From: Mesonia sp008017825
Lineage (GTDB): Bacteria; Bacteroidota; Bacteroidia; Flavobacteriales; Flavobacteriaceae
Length of the DNA stretch: 64,000 bases
Direction of reading: 5' to 3'
Assembly (NCBI RefSeq): GCF_008017825.1
Contig: NZ_VRLS01000037.1
Location: 11,774-75,773 of the forward strand
Shown here: in pieces, positions 51,888 through 60,901 of the stretch
Layout: each line of letters opens with the position of its first letter
Numbering within the stretch: position 1 is the stretch's first letter
Notes under the pieces: generated by a model
The model's input: only the letters and a program-made list of their open reading frames with translations
The model's database searches: none
Told to the model about the DNA's origin: nothing
Position numbers and translations under genes: made by a program

Positions 51888-53867
51888 TTATAACTTATCG
51901 GAAATCTTTTTAGGACTAATATCAGTAAAGGATGCTATTTGATGTGGTTGAACATAAGATTTATCAATTTTAAAGTCATCGATATTTGCAGGGGTATATT
52001 CGGGAACTAATTGTTTTAGCTTCTGTAGCGCCTCTTGAATGTTGTTTTGTTTAATGAGTTGGAGTAATTCAGATAACTGTGTTTCTTGAGAAGAATCGTA
52101 GGTATGTGTAGCCTGTGCAATCATAATTTTTTCATGATGTGTAGGCAAAGTAGTTTCTTTATCGGCTAACAATTCTTCGTAAAGCTTTTCCCCTGGCCTT
52201 AAGCCTGTAAACTCAATCGCGATATCTTCATTAGGCACTAATCCCGTTAATCTTATCATGTGGTGTGCTAAATTGATGATCTTAATGGGAGAACCCATAT
52301 CAAATACATAGATCTCGCCTCCATTTCCCATTCCTCCGGCTTCTAAAACCAACTGGCAGGCTTCATCAATGGTCATAAAGTAGCGTGTAATTTCAGGGTG
52401 GGTCACGGTTACGGGTCCGCCTTCTGCAATCTGCTTTTTAAAGTGAGGAATAACCGATCCGTTTGAACCTAAAACATTTCCAAATCTTGTAGTGATAAAG
52501 GTGGTTTTTTGTTGAGGTAGCTTGGCTAAAGATTGTATGTAAATTTCTGCAGCTCTTTTAGAGGCACCCATAATATTGGTAGGATTTACCGCTTTATCGG
52601 TACTTACAAAAACAAACCTTTCTATGTTAAACTCCGTAGCCAGTTCTGCCAAATTTCGAGTTCCATAAAAATTAACACTTAAAGACTCTATGGGGTTGGC
52701 TTCCATCATAGGTACATGCTTATAAGCAGCTCCATGAAAAACAATTTGGGGTTGGTAGGTTTTAAAAACTTCCCTTAATCTTTTTTTACTTCGTACATTG
52801 GCAATCACTTTTTCATACACCAAACTAGAATATTCTTTATCTAGACATAGAGAAATGTCGTGTAGCGGAGTTTCTGCCTGATCTAATAAGATAATTTTCT
52901 TTGGAGAAAAAGGAATGAGTTGTTTTACAATTTCGCTACCAATAGATCCTGCAGCCCCAGTAACTAAAATCACTTTGTCTTTATAAAGCGCAGATAATTT
53001 AAGGTTGTTCAATTTAATAGGAGAACGCTGTAAGAGATCTTCAATTTTCACTTCTTTTAGAGAGCTAAAAGAAGGATTACTATTGTAATCTTGAATTTTA
53101 GGCAGTTTGTATATTTTTAATTTAAGATCCAGCAGTTCATTTAAAATAGAGCTGTCTTCATTCTTTATGTGTTGCAGTTTTTCATCACTAACAATAATCG
53201 CTTTGGCTAAGGTGTTTGAAGATTTTAATTGCGAAATCGAGTAAATAGGTAAATTATAAATACGCGTAAGCATCTTACGATTATCTAAATTTACAAAACC
53301 AATAATGTTAAAAGAATCAGAATGCTCAGAGATCAATCCTTCTCCCATAGCAATATCGGCTCGATCGGTTCCTAAGATATACGCACTGGTAGAAGTTTTG
53401 CTAGCATTGATACTTTGGTAGGTTCTTTTCACCAATACCCTAAAAAAGAAAAGCAAGGAAAAGGTAATGAACCCGTAAATAATCACCCCTGCATCTAAAA
53501 TCAGTTTAGTGCTTCTGGTTAAGTAATAAATATGATTGACCAACAGTATGGTAGCTACACTTAGCGAAGTTACTTTCAATTGTGTGATCACATCTTTAAA
53601 ACTAGAGTAACGTACCAATCCAAAATAAGACTTGACGATGATATAATAAATGGCTTGAATACCTACAATGGCAAAAAGTGGCCAAGTAAACGTAAAAATA
53701 GGGTGATCTGCTCCTGTGGCAGAATGGATAAGAAAAAATGCTGCCTGTGCTGCTATAAAAGCAATACAAACATCAATCATAAAGATAAACCTCCTAGGTA
53801 CATAATTTTTTACCAAGGGCCTGATCAATTTGAGGAATTGTACTTTTATTTTTCTTGCCATAGCCAT
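51888..53867 (-). CDS. Membrane UDP-sugar 4,6-dehydratase/epimerase (CapD/WbpM/PglF type)
   Basis: A 659-residue polysaccharide biosynthesis protein. N-terminal four to five transmembrane helices (about residues 20-150), a CoA-binding-like Rossmann region (~155-250, SAYILGTDRADIAM), and the catalytic SDR domain with VTGAAGSIGSEI near residue 300 and STDKAVNPTNIMGASKRAAE. Such enzymes dehydrate UDP-GlcNAc to a 4-keto-6-deoxy sugar for capsule or glycoprotein glycans. Divergent from the export genes at 54050, with a 182-base shared upstream region. Confidence 0.92.
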   Translation of the reverse strand: MAMARKIKVQFLKLIRPLVKNYVPRRFIFMIDVCIAFIAAQAAFFLIHSATGADHPIFTFTWPLFAIVGIQAIYYIIVKSYFGLVRYSSFKDVITQLKVTSLSVATILLVNHIYYLTRSTKLILDAGVIIYGFITFSLLFFFRVLVKRTYQSINASKTSTSAYILGTDRADIAMGEGLISEHSDSFNIIGFVNLDNRKMLTRIYNLPIYSISQLKSSNTLAKAIIVSDEKLQHIKNEDSSILNELLDLKLKIYKLPKIQDYNSNPSFSSLKEVKIEDLLQRSPIKLNNLKLSALYKDKVILVTGAAGSIGSEIVKQLIPFSPKKIILLDQAETPLHDISLCLDKEYSSLVYEKVIANVRSKKRLREVFKTYQPQIVFHGAAYKHVPMMEANPIESLSVNFYGTRNLAELATEFNIERFVFVSTDKAVNPTNIMGASKRAAEIYIQSLAKLPQQKTTFITTRFGNVLGSNGSVIPHFKKQIAEGGPVTVTHPEITRYFMTIDEACQLVLEAGGMGNGGEIYVFDMGSPIKIINLAHHMIRLTGLVPNEDIAIEFTGLRPGEKLYEELLADKETTLPTHHEKIMIAQATHTYDSSQETQLSELLQLIKQNNIQEALQKLKQLVPEYTPANIDDFKIDKSYVQPHQIASFTDISPKKISDKL

Positions 53868-54036
53868 GCAGCTAGTAATTTAACGGACAAATATATACTT
53901 ATAGCGGGGATGTTTCATTAAATTTATATTAAATTTTAACAATTTGCAAGGATTTAAGCTTTAAATGTTGAGAGCTAGAAGAGCTCAACTTAAGCCAACT
54001 AAATCTATGGAATGCTGCATAAAATGAAAAGTTGAT

Positions 54037-54044
54037 TATATTTG
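54037..54044 (+). promoter_or_regulatory. Candidate -7 element of the polysaccharide export genes
   Basis: TATATTTG matches TAnnTTTG and ends 5 bases before the ATG at 54050, so the transcript would be nearly leaderless. No clear -33 element was found. Confidence 0.45.
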
Positions 54045-54049
54045 CAGCT

Positions 54050-54817
54050 ATGAAAAAGATAATTTTAGCATTTATTTTTTGCGGACTCCTCTTTAGTTGT
54101 TCTAGTAAAAAGGAAATTTTATACTTTCAAGATATTGAAAATACATCTTTGGTAAAAGTAGATCAAATCTATAGCCACCCTACGATTGAAGTTAATGATA
54201 TTCTTAAAATAGACCTTACTGCTTTAAGTCAAGCCGCTATTTTACCTTATCAATTTGATAAAAATATTGGGGCGCAGACAAGGCAAGCACAAGGAGATAT
54301 TTTAAAGCTGGAAGGTTACCTGGTCGATGAAGAGGGGAATATCAATTACCCAGGCTTAGGCTTGGTTCAAGTGGAAGGTTATACCACGCAGGAGCTACAA
54401 AAGAAGTTTGAAACTCAACTTTCACAATTTGTAAAAGACCCAACCGTAAGAATTCGACTGGTAAATTTTAAAATTTCGGTGATCGGAGAGGTAAAAGCAC
54501 CCGGTACCTATACCATTGCTGAAGAAACGGTGAGTTTGCCGCAAGCTCTAGGTTTGGCAGGAGATCTCACTATACAAGGGGAAAGAAGAGAGGTTTTATT
54601 GATACGACAAACCAAAGAAGGTAGGGAGCATGTACTCATAGATTTAACCTCGAGTGAGTGGATGAACAGTGAATATTATTTTTTAAAACAAAATGATGTG
54701 GTGTATGTCCAACCCAACAATGCCAAGGTAAAATCAGCAGGGATTATTGGTAATTTAGGAACCCTTCTTTCGGTATTTTCGATATTGTTAAGTACCGCAA
54801 TTTTGATATTTAGATAA
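54050..54817 (+). CDS. Polysaccharide export lipoprotein, Wza-like
   Basis: A 255-residue outer-membrane lipoprotein. The ATG at 54050 gives a normal signal with lipobox FSC (Cys17); the upstream in-frame ATG at 54032 overlaps the promoter element. A Poly_export domain (HPTIEVNDILKIDLTALS, VDEEGNINYPGLGLVQV) and an SLBB-type domain (GEVKAPGTYTIAEETVSL) follow, with a C-terminal hydrophobic helix as in short Bacteroidota Wza proteins. Wzc follows one base after its stop. Together they form the trans-envelope exporter. Confidence 0.92.
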   Translation: MKKIILAFIFCGLLFSCSSKKEILYFQDIENTSLVKVDQIYSHPTIEVNDILKIDLTALSQAAILPYQFDKNIGAQTRQAQGDILKLEGYLVDEEGNINYPGLGLVQVEGYTTQELQKKFETQLSQFVKDPTVRIRLVNFKISVIGEVKAPGTYTIAEETVSLPQALGLAGDLTIQGERREVLLIRQTKEGREHVLIDLTSSEWMNSEYYFLKQNDVVYVQPNNAKVKSAGIIGNLGTLLSVFSILLSTAILIFR

Positions 54818-54818
54818 A

Positions 54819-57206
54819 ATGGTAGAGCAACAGCAGTGGGAGAAAGACGAGGTAGATAGCGGGGAAGATTTAAAAAATCTTTTGTATCGTTATTTTCAAT
54901 ATTGGCCGTGGTTTCTATTAGGAGTGATACTTTCAGTCTCCGGAGCTTATTTATACTTAAGATACAGTACCGAGGTATATAGTACCCAAGCTAAAATAAA
55001 AGTCTTAGACGAATCTAATGATGGGGGCTTAGACCTCTCAGGTTTAAGTGGTTCGAGTAGCCTATTCAATTTGAGCAAAGTCAATTTAGAAAATGAAATT
55101 CAAATTGTAAAATCACGAAGGTTATTAGAACGCGTTACCCAAGCCTTAGATTTAAATACGGCTTATTATAGCAATGCTGCGATTAAATCCTCTTTATATT
55201 ATAATCCAGACATGCCGGTCCAGGTAAGCTGGATCACCAATGATTCTACTTCACAAAGTTCCTCTCCGCTTATTGAGTTTCATAGCTTAGGCGAAAACTC
55301 GTTTAGTCTTAAAGAAGAGAAACTCGGAAGTCTCAAGGGGACCTATGGGGATACTCTCCAGTTTGGGGGCTACGTTTTTAGCATAGATAAAAGCCCCACT
55401 TCTAGATTGCACGGAGAATCTTCTAAAGATGATACTTTCTTATTTAAGTATGTGAACACAGAGAGTGCTATTCAAAGCTTGTCTAATAGTACAGGAGTAG
55501 AACCTATTGGAGATAAGAGTCACGTACTCAGCTTGTCTATTCAAGGCTCTAATGTGAAAAGAAATGAAGCGGTTTTAAATGAATTGATTAAACAATTCAA
55601 TCAAGATGGGATTGAAGATAAGCGTTTGGTCTCTAAAAGAACCCAAGAATTTGTAGAAGAGCGCTTGGTGTTTTTAGTACAAGAGCTAGACACCGTAGAA
55701 GAGGGTATGGTCACTTATAAAAACGAGAAAGATCTTATCGATGTGCAAGCTAATGCTACACAACTTTTCGGAAAAGAAGCAGAAGCGGAAAAAAGACGCT
55801 TTGAAGTACAAACCCAATTGGCGGTGACCAAAGACTTTCAAGAGTTTTTAGAAAATCAAAGTTCTTATGAGCTATTGCCAGCCAATATTGGGATTAGCGA
55901 TGCTTCCGTTAATGAACTCACAGGAGAATATAATCAATTAATACTAGAAAGAGATAGACTTTTAATTTCTGCAACCTCTGAAAATCCTGCGATCCTTAAT
56001 CTCAATCAGGAATTAAGCCGATTACAAGCCAATATCAATGCGAGTGTAAAAACCTATATGCAAAGCCTACAAATTACTTTAAGCAGTTTAGAAAGGCAAG
56101 AAGGTTATTCGAGTGGGAAATTAGGAGGCTTTCCACAAATTGAAAAAGAAGTACGTTCCATTACCAGACAAAGAGAGATAAAGGAGCGGTTATATTTATT
56201 TTTATTACAGAAACGAGAAGAAGCCGCTTTAAGTTATGCCGTAACCGCTCCCACCGTAAAAGTGGTCGATTTTGCGTATACGTCATCTATTCCAATCTCT
56301 CCTAAAAGACAAATTGTAATGCTCGCTTCTCTAATTATAGGGGTGCTTATTCCATTCGGGATTTTATATGTCTTGTTTTTATTAGACACCAAAGTAAACA
56401 CCAAAAACGACTTGCAAAAAAAATTAGCGAGTCTTTCGGTGGTAGGAGAAATCCCACAGTTAGCTAAAAATGCAAAGCCGATAATTGGAGCCAATGATAG
56501 AAGTGTCTTGGCCGAAGCTTTTAGGATTTTAAGAACCAATCTTAATTATTTTAAATCTCCAACTGATTTAGAAAACAAAGGACAGGTGGTTTTTGTTACT
56601 TCTACTACCAAAGGAGAAGGAAAAACCTTTGTAGCGGTTAACCTGGCTAATATTTTGGCGGCAACTAAAAAGAAAACCCTTTTGATAGGTTGTGACTTAA
56701 GAAACCCTCAAATACACACTTATATCAATAAAGACAAAAACTATAAAGGGGTCTCTTCTTTTTTACATAATGCTTCCGTTCAATTGGAAGATTTAATATT
56801 AAAAAAGGCTTTTAACTTCGAAAATTTAGATGTGGTACTTTCGGGAACTATTCCACCAAACCCTGCAGAATTACTACTCAACGGAAGGTTTGAAGAATTA
56901 ATAGAAGAGGCGAAGAGCAAGTATGATTATGTGATTATAGATACAGCGCCTACCATCTTAGTCACCGATACCTTATTGATCTCTAAGTATGCCGATGCGA
57001 CCATGTATATGGTAAGAGCTGGATATACCGATGTAAAATTACTAAAACATATCGAAGAGCTTCAAAAACAACGTAAACTTAACAATATGGGAATTGTTCT
57101 TAATGGGGTGAAAGAAGATGGTGCTTATGGTTATAATTACGGCTATGGCTACGGTTATTCTGAAGAGGTGAAGAAAAAGCCTTTATGGAAATTTTGGGCT
57201 AGATAA
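54819..57206 (+). CDS. Polysaccharide co-polymerase / tyrosine autokinase, Wzc-like
   Basis: A 795-residue inner-membrane bacterial tyrosine kinase. Transmembrane helices near residues 33-50 and 495-515 enclose a large periplasmic Wzz-type coiled-coil domain; the cytosolic BY-kinase has Walker A TSTTKGEGKT (594-603), Walker A' LIGCDLRNPQ and Walker B-type YVIIDTAPT. The C-terminus contains six Tyr in alternation with Gly (AYGYNYGYGYGY), the autophosphorylation cluster that regulates chain length. Controls polymerisation and export of surface polysaccharide with the Wza-like protein. Confidence 0.93.
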   Translation: MVEQQQWEKDEVDSGEDLKNLLYRYFQYWPWFLLGVILSVSGAYLYLRYSTEVYSTQAKIKVLDESNDGGLDLSGLSGSSSLFNLSKVNLENEIQIVKSRRLLERVTQALDLNTAYYSNAAIKSSLYYNPDMPVQVSWITNDSTSQSSSPLIEFHSLGENSFSLKEEKLGSLKGTYGDTLQFGGYVFSIDKSPTSRLHGESSKDDTFLFKYVNTESAIQSLSNSTGVEPIGDKSHVLSLSIQGSNVKRNEAVLNELIKQFNQDGIEDKRLVSKRTQEFVEERLVFLVQELDTVEEGMVTYKNEKDLIDVQANATQLFGKEAEAEKRRFEVQTQLAVTKDFQEFLENQSSYELLPANIGISDASVNELTGEYNQLILERDRLLISATSENPAILNLNQELSRLQANINASVKTYMQSLQITLSSLERQEGYSSGKLGGFPQIEKEVRSITRQREIKERLYLFLLQKREEAALSYAVTAPTVKVVDFAYTSSIPISPKRQIVMLASLIIGVLIPFGILYVLFLLDTKVNTKNDLQKKLASLSVVGEIPQLAKNAKPIIGANDRSVLAEAFRILRTNLNYFKSPTDLENKGQVVFVTSTTKGEGKTFVAVNLANILAATKKKTLLIGCDLRNPQIHTYINKDKNYKGVSSFLHNASVQLEDLILKKAFNFENLDVVLSGTIPPNPAELLLNGRFEELIEEAKSKYDYVIIDTAPTILVTDTLLISKYADATMYMVRAGYTDVKLLKHIEELQKQRKLNNMGIVLNGVKEDGAYGYNYGYGYGYSEEVKKKPLWKFWAR

Positions 57207-57232
57207 GTCGCTGTTTTTCTAAAAATAAAGAA

Positions 57233-57282
57233 ACCTCCTTCAAGTTTTAATTTTTTTAACACTTGGGGGAGGTATTCTTTTT
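57233..57282 (+). terminator. Terminator of the export genes, overlapping the next promoter
   Basis: ACCTCCTTCAAGT (57233-57245) pairs with ACTTGGGGGAGGT (57261-57273), 13 bp with two G-T wobbles, followed by ATTCTTTTTT. Confidence 0.75.
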
Positions 57283-57290
57283 TAATTTTG
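57263..57290 (+). promoter_or_regulatory. Candidate promoter of the small CxxCH protein gene
   Basis: TTG (57263-57265), a 17-base spacer and TAATTTTG (57283-57290). The -33 lies inside the right arm of the preceding terminator. The ATG at 57295 follows by 4 bases, implying a leaderless message. Confidence 0.5.
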
Positions 57291-57294
57291 CGCT

Positions 57295-57609
57295 ATGATT
57301 TTGTCACTGCATCTTAAGAAAAGACTTTCTGTATTTTTTCTGCTTGCTTTTATTTTTATAAAAGTAGGGGGATTGCATAGTCTTACTCATACGGAAGAGG
57401 CAAATGATCAACAAGAATGTGTGTGGTGTCACTTATCGGGAACCGATGCTCATACGCCTTTATTGGCTACTGGAGAAGCTTACGACATACTTAGCATTCC
57501 TGTTACTCCACCACAACATCTACAAAACAATCATTACCGTTCGGTCGTTTCTTCAAAACCTCCGGTATGTCTTATCTTTAATAAGCCTCCACCTTTTTAT
57601 ACGGCTTAA
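57295..57609 (+). CDS. Small secreted His/Cys protein with CxxCH motif
   Basis: A 104-residue protein with an N-terminal hydrophobic signal/anchor (about residues 10-26), then GLHSLTHT, a CVWCH motif (Cys42, Cys45, His46), further His at 53, 75 and 80, and a C-terminal Pro-rich NKPPPFYTA. CxxCH could bind haem c, but the small size and His distribution suggest a metal-binding periplasmic protein. The layout resembles the DUF2946-type small proteins found beside TonB copper receptors in other phyla; this is a pattern match, not a family assignment. A TonB receptor gene follows after 451 bases. Confidence 0.55.
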   Translation: MILSLHLKKRLSVFFLLAFIFIKVGGLHSLTHTEEANDQQECVWCHLSGTDAHTPLLATGEAYDILSIPVTPPQHLQNNHYRSVVSSKPPVCLIFNKPPPFYTA

Positions 57610-58060
57610 TTTTTTCTTTACTGAATTTACGATGCATTCGAAGTCTTTATGATCATATCTTTTTAATAAAAAGGGATGCATGCACGCTAGCTAATAAAAT
57701 CACATAAACTTAGGTTTTCTATCCTTGTTATAAGACATAAAAGAAGTGCAATTTTATACTTCTTTCTTAATTTATAACATAAATGACAAGTCGTCGATTT
57801 AACGCTTTCTTATAAATTAATTATAGGTTATCGCAATAACGTTAAGGTTGATCATAGCTCAGATAAAGAAAAAAGAAACTGATTACAGATCTATCTTTTA
57901 GAAAAAATACTGGCTCAAGTTTAGAGCTGATATTTAAGGAAAAAAGAATAATTCATTAAAAACTTACTTTTTGAATAGCTCTATTTCCAATTAAAATAAG
58001 AGATAGAGAAGAATGATGAATAACTTTTTTTGATTACTGATTCAAATTTAATACCTCAAC
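57610..58060 (+). other. 451-base intergenic region with inverted repeats
   Basis: No supported gene. GTTATAA (57727-57733) and TTATAAC (57772-57778) flank AAAGAAGT/ACTTCTTT (57740-57747 with 57758-57765), a two-part hairpin of about 52 bases. A second small hairpin GTTAT-CGCA-ATAAC is at 57827-57840. The TATAACAT arm (57773-57780) equals a Zur-type half-site, though spacing does not fit a normal Zur box. The remainder is AT-rich, unremarkable leader of the TonB receptor gene. Confidence 0.5.
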
Positions 58061-60451
58061 ATGAAATTACAACATTTCCTTCTTTTATGTTTTCTTGCTC
58101 TAACTGCATCTAAAGCCTATACACAAGAATATTCCGTTAAGGGAAACATTATAGATTCTTTGGGGGCCCCTATAGAAGGAGCACATGTACATACTTCCAA
58201 AATTTTTACTTTAAGTCAAGCCGATGGAAGTTATCATCTGTCCAATTTAGGAGAAGGTACCCATCAAATCCAAGTGTCTTATATGGGGTATGTAAGTGTA
58301 GATACCTTAATCAGGCTTTCAAAAGACAGGATACTTAACTTTCGGTTGAAGCCAGATACCTCCACTTTGGGAGAGGTGCTTATCCAAACTAGGGCTATAG
58401 AAAAAACCACCGTAAGTCGGGAAGTGGTCGATCAAGAATACCTCCAAAAAGAATTTACAGGCTCTTTGGCGAAAAGTTTAGAAAAGTTACCCGGCTTAAA
58501 TGCTATGGAAATCGGCGCAGGAACTTCGAAACCTATTATTAGAGGTCTAGGCTTAAACCGAGTAGCTGTAGCTGAAAATGGTATCAAACAAGAAGGACAG
58601 CAATGGGGTGCAGATCACGGCTTAGAATTAGATGGCTTGGCGATAGAGAATTTAGAAATTCTTAAAGGCGTAGGCGCTATTGAATATGGTAGCGATGCGA
58701 TTGGCGGAGTCATTAAAGTCAATAATACCAAATCCCCAAGAGCGAAAGGCCTATCAGGTCATGTAACTGCCTTAGGGAAATCGGTAAACAATACCATAGG
58801 CTCTTCGCTTAATTTAAACTATAAAGGCGATAAATTTTTCTATAAATTAAAACTGACGGGGATGGAGTACGGCGATTATTCTTTACCTACCGATACCATT
58901 TCCTACCTTAATTTTAAGATGCCTATCTATGAGGAGCAACTTAAAAATACCGCCGGGAAAGAATTAGATATGTATGCTCAAGTAGGCTATAGGGGAGAAA
59001 AACTAGAATCTCTGGTTAGCGTGAGTAATGTATATCAAAAATCAGGTTTTTTTCCAGGGGCTCACGGTATTCCTTCCATAGACAGGGTGCGTTCAGATGG
59101 AGATGAAAGAGATATAGATTACCCTTATCAACGTGTGAATCATTTTAAGGTCATTAATAATAACAAAATCTATTTTGATAATGATTACCTAGAAGTCCTG
59201 TTGGGTTATCAAAAGAATAAACGACAGGAGTGGAGTTTGTTTCATACCCACTACGCCAATCAGCAACCCCCAGCGGTAGATCCAAATTTAGAGTTGAACT
59301 TTGAGTTAGATACCTACGATGCTCAAGCCAAATACACCAAAAAGTTTTCTAAAAGTCATATTACGACCGTAGGTGTTCAAGCCAAATGGCAAGAAAATTC
59401 TATTGGCGGATTTAATTTTTTACTTCCTCAATATACCAGTAATAACTTTGCGGCCTTTGCTACTCACGAGTTTAAATACAGCAACAAATTATTGTATAGC
59501 TTGGGGATGAGGTACGATAAAAACAGCATCTCTATAGGAGAGCATTACGATCCTACTTTATACGATTATTTAATCGGGGCGGGACAAAGCGTAGAAGAGG
59601 CTTCTGCTTACGCGGAAAGAAGTCCGGATGTAGATAAAGACTTTGGCAGTTTTAATGTCATGGGAGGTGTGCGGTACGAGTTCAATCCTCAATGGACGCT
59701 AAATGCGAATGCAGGAACCAATTTTAGAATTCCTACAGCCATAGAACTCGGAGCTAACGGAATTCACCACGGTTCTTTTAGACATGAGCAAGGAGATGTC
59801 AATTTAGATCCTGAAAAAGGTTGGGTAGCCGATGCTAAACTGTCCTATGCCAAGAAGAGCTTTTCTTGGGCCGTCAACCCGTATGTTTATTATTTTTCTA
59901 ATTACATTTATTTAAAGCCTTCAGGAAATTTTTCGGTCTTGCCACATTCGGGACAATTGTTTAAATACACGCAATCAGAAGCGCTTTTGTCAGGAATTGA
60001 GATGGAAGTAGAAAAAACATTTTTCTCAAAATTAAGAACTTTAGCCATTGCAGAATACTTGTATAATAAGCAAATTACATCCGATAGCTCTAAAAATTAC
60101 CCCTTACCCTTTACACCCGCTAATAATTTGTTTTTAGAAGCAGGTTATACGCTGTTCAAAGAAAATAAAACCTTCCAAGGAGTAGAAGTTTATGCGAATG
60201 CACGCCTAGCGATGGAGCAGGATGAAATTGCTCAAGGAGAAAAAATAACTCCGGGTTACGAGCTTTTTGGAACAGGTCTTAGCGGGAGTATCCATATACA
60301 AAATGTAGAAGCTAGGTTCAACCTTCAAGTGACCAATTTATTTAATACCAAATATTTTAACCATACCAGTTTCTATAGACGATTAGAGATTCCAGAAATG
60401 GGAAGAAATATTCAACTTAATTTAACCATTCCTTTCGGTAATCGTTCGTGA
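58061..60451 (+). CDS. TonB-dependent outer-membrane receptor, probable metal uptake
   Basis: A 796-residue TonB-dependent receptor: signal peptide to about residue 21 (KAYTQ), CarboxypepD_reg-like domain (~24-100), plug (RGLGLNRVAVAENGIKQEGQQWGADHG, in part) and barrel ending in IQLNLTIPFGNRS. The plug segment with GQQWGADHGLE is typical of zinc/copper-type receptors (ZnuD/OprC-like) rather than SusC. Several His occur in extracellular-type loops (HTHYANQ, GIHHGSFRHEQ). Flanked by small His/Cys proteins and a His-rich lipoprotein, so metal transport is likely; which metal is unknown. Confidence 0.88.
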   Translation: MKLQHFLLLCFLALTASKAYTQEYSVKGNIIDSLGAPIEGAHVHTSKIFTLSQADGSYHLSNLGEGTHQIQVSYMGYVSVDTLIRLSKDRILNFRLKPDTSTLGEVLIQTRAIEKTTVSREVVDQEYLQKEFTGSLAKSLEKLPGLNAMEIGAGTSKPIIRGLGLNRVAVAENGIKQEGQQWGADHGLELDGLAIENLEILKGVGAIEYGSDAIGGVIKVNNTKSPRAKGLSGHVTALGKSVNNTIGSSLNLNYKGDKFFYKLKLTGMEYGDYSLPTDTISYLNFKMPIYEEQLKNTAGKELDMYAQVGYRGEKLESLVSVSNVYQKSGFFPGAHGIPSIDRVRSDGDERDIDYPYQRVNHFKVINNNKIYFDNDYLEVLLGYQKNKRQEWSLFHTHYANQQPPAVDPNLELNFELDTYDAQAKYTKKFSKSHITTVGVQAKWQENSIGGFNFLLPQYTSNNFAAFATHEFKYSNKLLYSLGMRYDKNSISIGEHYDPTLYDYLIGAGQSVEEASAYAERSPDVDKDFGSFNVMGGVRYEFNPQWTLNANAGTNFRIPTAIELGANGIHHGSFRHEQGDVNLDPEKGWVADAKLSYAKKSFSWAVNPYVYYFSNYIYLKPSGNFSVLPHSGQLFKYTQSEALLSGIEMEVEKTFFSKLRTLAIAEYLYNKQITSDSSKNYPLPFTPANNLFLEAGYTLFKENKTFQGVEVYANARLAMEQDEIAQGEKITPGYELFGTGLSGSIHIQNVEARFNLQVTNLFNTKYFNHTSFYRRLEIPEMGRNIQLNLTIPFGNRS

Positions 60452-60789
60452 AACTCCTAAAGCAACATATTAGTATAGGATTAACTATCGTTTTTTTAAC
60501 GGTACAGTTTCTTACGTCTATACATTATGTTAGGGTAACGCACCTCTCTGTTCCAACTTACAAAGTGGAGCAAGAGCAAATGAGTGCTACCGCTTTAAAA
60601 ATAGGACATTATTGTGACCATCTTCATTTCAAGTTTCATGAGTTCTTTTGGGTAGAAAACGAGATAGGTATAGACTTTAAAAACTTAAGTTTTGTTTATC
60701 AAAACTCTTATTATTTGGATAGCCCCAAACAAGAATGGAAGTTTATATTTTATACCCGAGGACCTCCAGTTTGGGAACAGATAAGTTAA
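60448..60789 (+). CDS. Small His/Cys protein downstream of the metal receptor
   Basis: A 113-residue protein beginning with GTG (60448) and overlapping the receptor stop by 4 bases, so translationally coupled. Hydrophobic N-terminus (residues ~10-24), then HYCDHLHFKFH (His54, Cys56, His58, His60, His64), a dense potential metal site, and a C-terminal YTRGPPVWEQ. Its layout (signal, His/Cys cluster, terminal PP motif) parallels the 104-residue protein upstream of the receptor. Function unknown; a periplasmic metal chaperone is a reasonable guess. Confidence 0.55.
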   Translation: MKLLKQHISIGLTIVFLTVQFLTSIHYVRVTHLSVPTYKVEQEQMSATALKIGHYCDHLHFKFHEFFWVENEIGIDFKNLSFVYQNSYYLDSPKQEWKFIFYTRGPPVWEQIS

Positions 60790-60901
60790 TACACCAACCC
60801 ATTGCTTTTTAAAAAGCTAGAAAAAATATAAAAACAAAAACATACTAGTAAGACCTCAAGGATAAATCCTAAAAGGCATAGACAATTTTAAAAATAACAA
60901 T

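Noticed and set aside
53580..53921. 113-codon ORF opposite the CapD-like gene
   Set aside because: Antisense to the transmembrane part of a well-supported gene; no recognisable motif.
57295..57609. c-type cytochrome based on CVWCH
   Set aside because: Single motif in a very small protein without a distal Met/His context or cytochrome neighbours; metal-protein context fits better.
57404..57652. 82-codon ORF in another frame over the CxxCH protein gene
   Set aside because: No signal peptide or family pattern; the 57295 frame has a signal helix, Cys/His motif and a promoter.
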